A stretch of 15,424 nt of DNA from Methanocorpusculum sp. MCE (lineage in GTDB: Archaea > Halobacteriota > Methanomicrobia > Methanomicrobiales > Methanocorpusculaceae). The notes beneath the pieces were generated by a model. The model was not told the DNA's origin, did not search any database, and worked only from the letters and a program-made list of their open reading frames with translations. Of the stretch, positions 13,563 through 15,424 are shown one piece after another. A program made the position numbers and the translations under genes. The stretch's first letter is position 1; every line of letters begins with the position of its first letter. The stretch covers positions 1 through 15,424 of the forward strand of contig NIZU01000008.1 in the NCBI GenBank assembly GCA_003315675.1, read 5' to 3'.

Positions 13563-14189
13563 ATGGGATTTTGGAACCGTGAGGGGACATCCCCTTCGGG
13601 AACTCTTTTTTCATGGGATGAGTTTGCCCGCGTATCCCGCAAAGGTGCTCTTTTAGCTCTCCTCAAAGAGAAAGGTCAGCTGTATTCTCCCGAGGATCTG
13701 GAGCTGATGCTTAACCGGTATGCAAAAAAGCAGGAGAATATTCCCAAAGAATACGGGGATTCTCTCATGCAGTATGCCCGCATCCAGATTGTCGACGGCT
13801 ATCTTCGCATGATGACCGATGAGCTTACGCCGATCCATGCTGCAGTTCAGCTCCCTTCCTCGTGGCAAGCATTTACGGCCGACGCACGGAGAGCTGCTTC
13901 GAAAGGAACGCCGGGAGACCGTCTGCGTTCCCTCAAATATCTGATTGCTGCGTATTCGGTTTACATCAAAGACGAACCGGTTCATCCGGTAGGTATGCCG
14001 TTTCCCGGGGGCTTTTCCGTGGAACAGTATGACGGTGAGTATTACTGCCCGGTCCGCGCAGTCTGGAATGATATCGATGACGCCTTCTGCAAATACTGTC
14101 CTGCCATCCAAAGCAGGGAACGTGATCTCCTTTTATCGAAAGCCGAGCGGGATATTGTGACGAAAAAAGAGAAACTCAATAATTATTGA
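13563..14189 (+). CDS. DUF2115 (UPF0305) family protein
   Basis: This 208-residue soluble protein is of the methanogen family DUF2115/UPF0305, function unknown. The N-terminal two-thirds is helical. The family mark is the C-terminal cysteine group YYCPVRAVWNDIDDAFCKYC (C162, C176, C179), which could bind a metal. There is no signal peptide or membrane helix. ATG 13563 is preceded by AAGGTGG, which overlaps the stop of the Tes-like gene, so the two form an operon. A link to lipid synthesis or to iron-sulfur handling for the radical SAM partner is inference from position only. Its stop codon lies inside a palindrome that probably ends the transcript. Confidence 0.85.
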   Translation: MGFWNREGTSPSGTLFSWDEFARVSRKGALLALLKEKGQLYSPEDLELMLNRYAKKQENIPKEYGDSLMQYARIQIVDGYLRMMTDELTPIHAAVQLPSSWQAFTADARRAASKGTPGDRLRSLKYLIAAYSVYIKDEPVHPVGMPFPGGFSVEQYDGEYYCPVRAVWNDIDDAFCKYCPAIQSRERDLLLSKAERDIVTKKEKLNNY

Positions 14190-14211
14190 GAATTTCTAAC
14201 AACCTTTTTTT
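14175..14211 (+). terminator. Palindrome and T-tract ending the tes-DUF2115 unit
   Basis: CTCAATAATTATTGAG (14175-14190) is a perfect 16-bp palindrome spanning the DUF2115 stop codon. It is followed by a seven-T run at about 14205-14211. A second palindrome, GAAAGTACTTTC, is at 14219-14230 near the presumed left edge of the insertion sequence. Confidence 0.5.
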
Positions 14212-14253
14212 CCCGACAGAAAGTACTTTCTTTTCTTACGTTGAGTAGTATGT

Positions 14254-14532
14254 ATGGGGACTTTCAGCAGCTTTGGTCTCAACCAGGCATATCACGAACG
14301 TTATGAAAAACTTGGCGACCGTCTCTCCGACGTTGGTAAAACACTTGATTGGGATGTGTTTCGCCCTCTTCTTGAATCCATGTATGCAAATAAATCCGGC
14401 AATGGCGGTCATCCCAATGTCGATGTCATACTTATGTTCAAGATTCAGCTTCTGGAAGTCTGGTATAATCTGTCTGATCTCGCCGTTGAACGTGAAATTT
14501 ATGATCGTCTTTCTTTTTGGCATGGTAAGTGA
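14254..14532 (+). CDS. IS5-family transposase, N-terminal fragment
   Basis: This 92-residue N-terminal domain of the transposase contains GNGGHPNVDVILMFKIQLLE and WYNLSDLAVEREIYDRLSFW, the usual DNA-binding front of IS5 proteins. After DRLSFW the family normally continues into RxLG...PDKIPD...TIWLFRERL. Here the frame instead reads HGK and stops at TGA 14530-14532, inside an inserted 50-nt segment. The next fragment starts at GTG 14529 and overlaps it by four bases (GTGA), so separate translation by coupling is possible. Whether a functional transposase forms from two parts is unknown. Confidence 0.8.
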   Translation: MGTFSSFGLNQAYHERYEKLGDRLSDVGKTLDWDVFRPLLESMYANKSGNGGHPNVDVILMFKIQLLEVWYNLSDLAVEREIYDRLSFWHGK

Positions 14533-14571
14533 GGGCGTTAGCCCGAAACGGTGAGCAAGATTCGATCTTGC
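14522..14571 (+). other. 50-nt insertion with two hairpins inside the transposase gene
   Basis: Removing 14522-14571 would join TGG-C to GAACTCTTGGGTG and restore one frame reading LSFWRTLGCPDKIPDN, as expected of the family. The 50 nt hold GGGC-GTTA-GCCC (14533-14544) and GCAAGAT-TCG-ATCTTGC (14555-14571). The length is not a multiple of three, so the gene is frameshifted. The second hairpin resembles the hairpin in MITE copy 1 (GCAAATC-GAA-GATTTGC). Confidence 0.6.
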
Positions 14572-15245
14572 GAACTCTTGGGTGTCCTGACAAAATACCC
14601 GACAATTCAACGATCTGGTTATTTCGGGAGCGCATGTCCGAATCAGGCGTTGATACAGTGGTCTGGCAGGAGTTTCAGAGACAACTTGACCTGAAAGGTC
14701 TGAAAATTGAACAAGGTATGATTCAGGATGCAACGTTTGTGTATGCTGAACCCGGTCATTGTAAGAAAGACACGCCGCGAGGAGATCAGGCAAAAACACG
14801 ACGGGATAAAGATGGAAAAATCATGTCCAAGAACGGCAAAATGCACTATGGCTATAAACTTCATACCATCATGGATACGACGCACGATCTTATTCGACGC
14901 ATTGAAACCACCACGGCAAATGTTCATGATAGTCAGGTGGACCTCTCAGAAAAAGGAGAAGTGGTCTATCGGGATCGGGGATATCAGGGAGCAAAATGCA
15001 AGGGATATAGTGCCACAATGAAAAGGGGAGCGAGAGGGCATCCCATTGGCATACGAGATAAACTGAGAAATCTGCGAATAAGTAGGAAGAGATCAAAGGG
15101 CGAGAGACCCTATGTAGTGATCAAAAATATCTTTCATGCAGGGTTGGTAAAGGTAACAACGCTGCAAAGAGTACGAGTGAAAAATATGCTGGCTGCATTT
15201 TGTTATAATATCTATCAGGTGAAAACGATTCAAAACAGAGTGTAA
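14529..15245 (+). CDS. IS5-family transposase, C-terminal catalytic fragment
   Basis: This 238-codon frame begins at a GTG within the 50-nt insertion. The first 16 or so residues are insertion-encoded; true family sequence starts at LGCPDKIPDNSTIWLFRER (about 17 on). The DDE residues are D67 (DATFVYAEPG), D149 (VYRDRGYQG) and E192 (KGERPYVVIKNIF). It is complete to TAA and about 97% identical in DNA to copy A. The catalytic triad is intact, but it lacks the N-terminal domain, so it is either a broken gene or the second half of a two-part transposase. Confidence 0.85.
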   Translation: MRALARNGEQDSILRTLGCPDKIPDNSTIWLFRERMSESGVDTVVWQEFQRQLDLKGLKIEQGMIQDATFVYAEPGHCKKDTPRGDQAKTRRDKDGKIMSKNGKMHYGYKLHTIMDTTHDLIRRIETTTANVHDSQVDLSEKGEVVYRDRGYQGAKCKGYSATMKRGARGHPIGIRDKLRNLRISRKRSKGERPYVVIKNIFHAGLVKVTTLQRVRVKNMLAAFCYNIYQVKTIQNRV

Positions 15246-15332
15246 ATTTAAAAAAAAAACGTCAAGGAATAATGGGTATTCTTCTTTTTTTGGGGGGGGT
15301 GAGGGGGTATGGATGTAGCCAATCTCCTATAC

Positions 15333-15424
15333 ATGACATCCCAGGAAAACATGGAAAAACGCCTCGAAGAACTCGAACGCGACTATGCCGACCTCATGGA
15401 ACGGGTCCGCGACCTCGAACAGCA
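15333..15424 (+). CDS. Start of a coiled-coil protein (cut by window end)
   Basis: From ATG 15333 the frame is open to the window edge (30 codons): MTSQENMEKRLEELERDYAD, continuing into LMERVRDLEQ. The heptad-like pattern of leucines among charged residues predicts a coiled coil; similar starts occur in archaeal AAA+ proteasome-activating ATPases and in zipper-type regulators. With 30 residues no family can be named. The IS tail ends about nine bases upstream, so the IS may have replaced or moved the native promoter; the similarity to copy A fades just before the ATG. Confidence 0.6.
   Translation, partial: MTSQENMEKRLEELERDYADLMERVRDLEQ

Larger units (their letters stand above)
14254..15324 (+). 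mobile_element. IS5-family insertion sequence, copy B
   Basis: The right part repeats copy A (1-682) at 14646-15324. The left limit is not resolved: no sequence near 14190-14254 matches the inverted right end. The element lies between the terminator of the DUF2115 gene and a new coiled-coil gene. Its transposase is split by a 50-nt insertion. The 3' non-coding tail has a T7-G8 junction (15285-15299) like copy A (638-653). Confidence 0.8.

Noticed and set aside
14190..14253. Left terminal inverted repeat of IS copy B
   Set aside because: I searched for the inverse of the right end (AGATTGGCTACATCC) and related inner sequence and found no credible match, so the left boundary is left open.
1..15324. 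Whole window as a composite transposon carried by the two IS5 copies
   Set aside because: The interior consists mostly of core genes; 14 kb is large, and no outer target duplication could be checked. Independent insertions are simpler.

Overview
The window looks like a chromosomal segment of a methanogenic archaeon. The evidence is an archaeal Sec61-beta gene, a CDP-archaeol synthase and a radical SAM protein of the tetraether-lipid synthase type, archaeal TATA boxes close to start codons, a UPF0305/DUF2115 gene and an archaeal-type short PyrE. The gene set and the mixed base composition fit Methanomicrobiales, possibly a Methanocorpusculum-like organism; that placement is inference.

Layout. 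Bases 1-682 are the 3' part of an IS5-family insertion sequence, and a second copy in the same orientation lies at about 14254-15324. Bases 870-1171 are an intergenic array of short TGTAGG-type repeats. It follows a leftward gene (1175-2911) for a phage/plasmid-type helicase-like ATPase whose Walker A lysine is missing. A 209-bp palindromic MITE-like element (3045-3253) with a 9-bp target duplication comes next. Then there is a 53-codon secG (Sec61-beta) gene on the minus strand, diverging from an amidohydrolase. Rightward genes follow for a UspA-like protein, a four-CBS-domain protein, a short thioredoxin and a four-cysteine small protein. A second copy of the MITE-like element (about 6882-7092) separates these from the leftward genes.

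The leftward block holds a two-helix membrane protein, an overlapping cluster purD-argF-aldolase (transcribed in that order), a DUF3796-like membrane protein with an XRE regulator, and carS-pyrE. Facing carS is a rightward pair: a Tes-like radical SAM enzyme and a DUF2115 protein. The second IS5 copy ends this block; its transposase is split by a 50-nt insertion carrying two hairpins. The window closes in the start of a coiled-coil gene.

Functionally, most of the window is core metabolism: purine, arginine and pyrimidine synthesis, protein secretion and membrane lipids. The carS/tes divergon puts activation of the archaeol backbone beside probable chain-chain coupling of archaeal lipids. The unusual parts are the mobile or repetitive DNA, the helicase-like gene with its repeats, the 50-nt insertion, and the small redox and regulator/membrane-protein genes.
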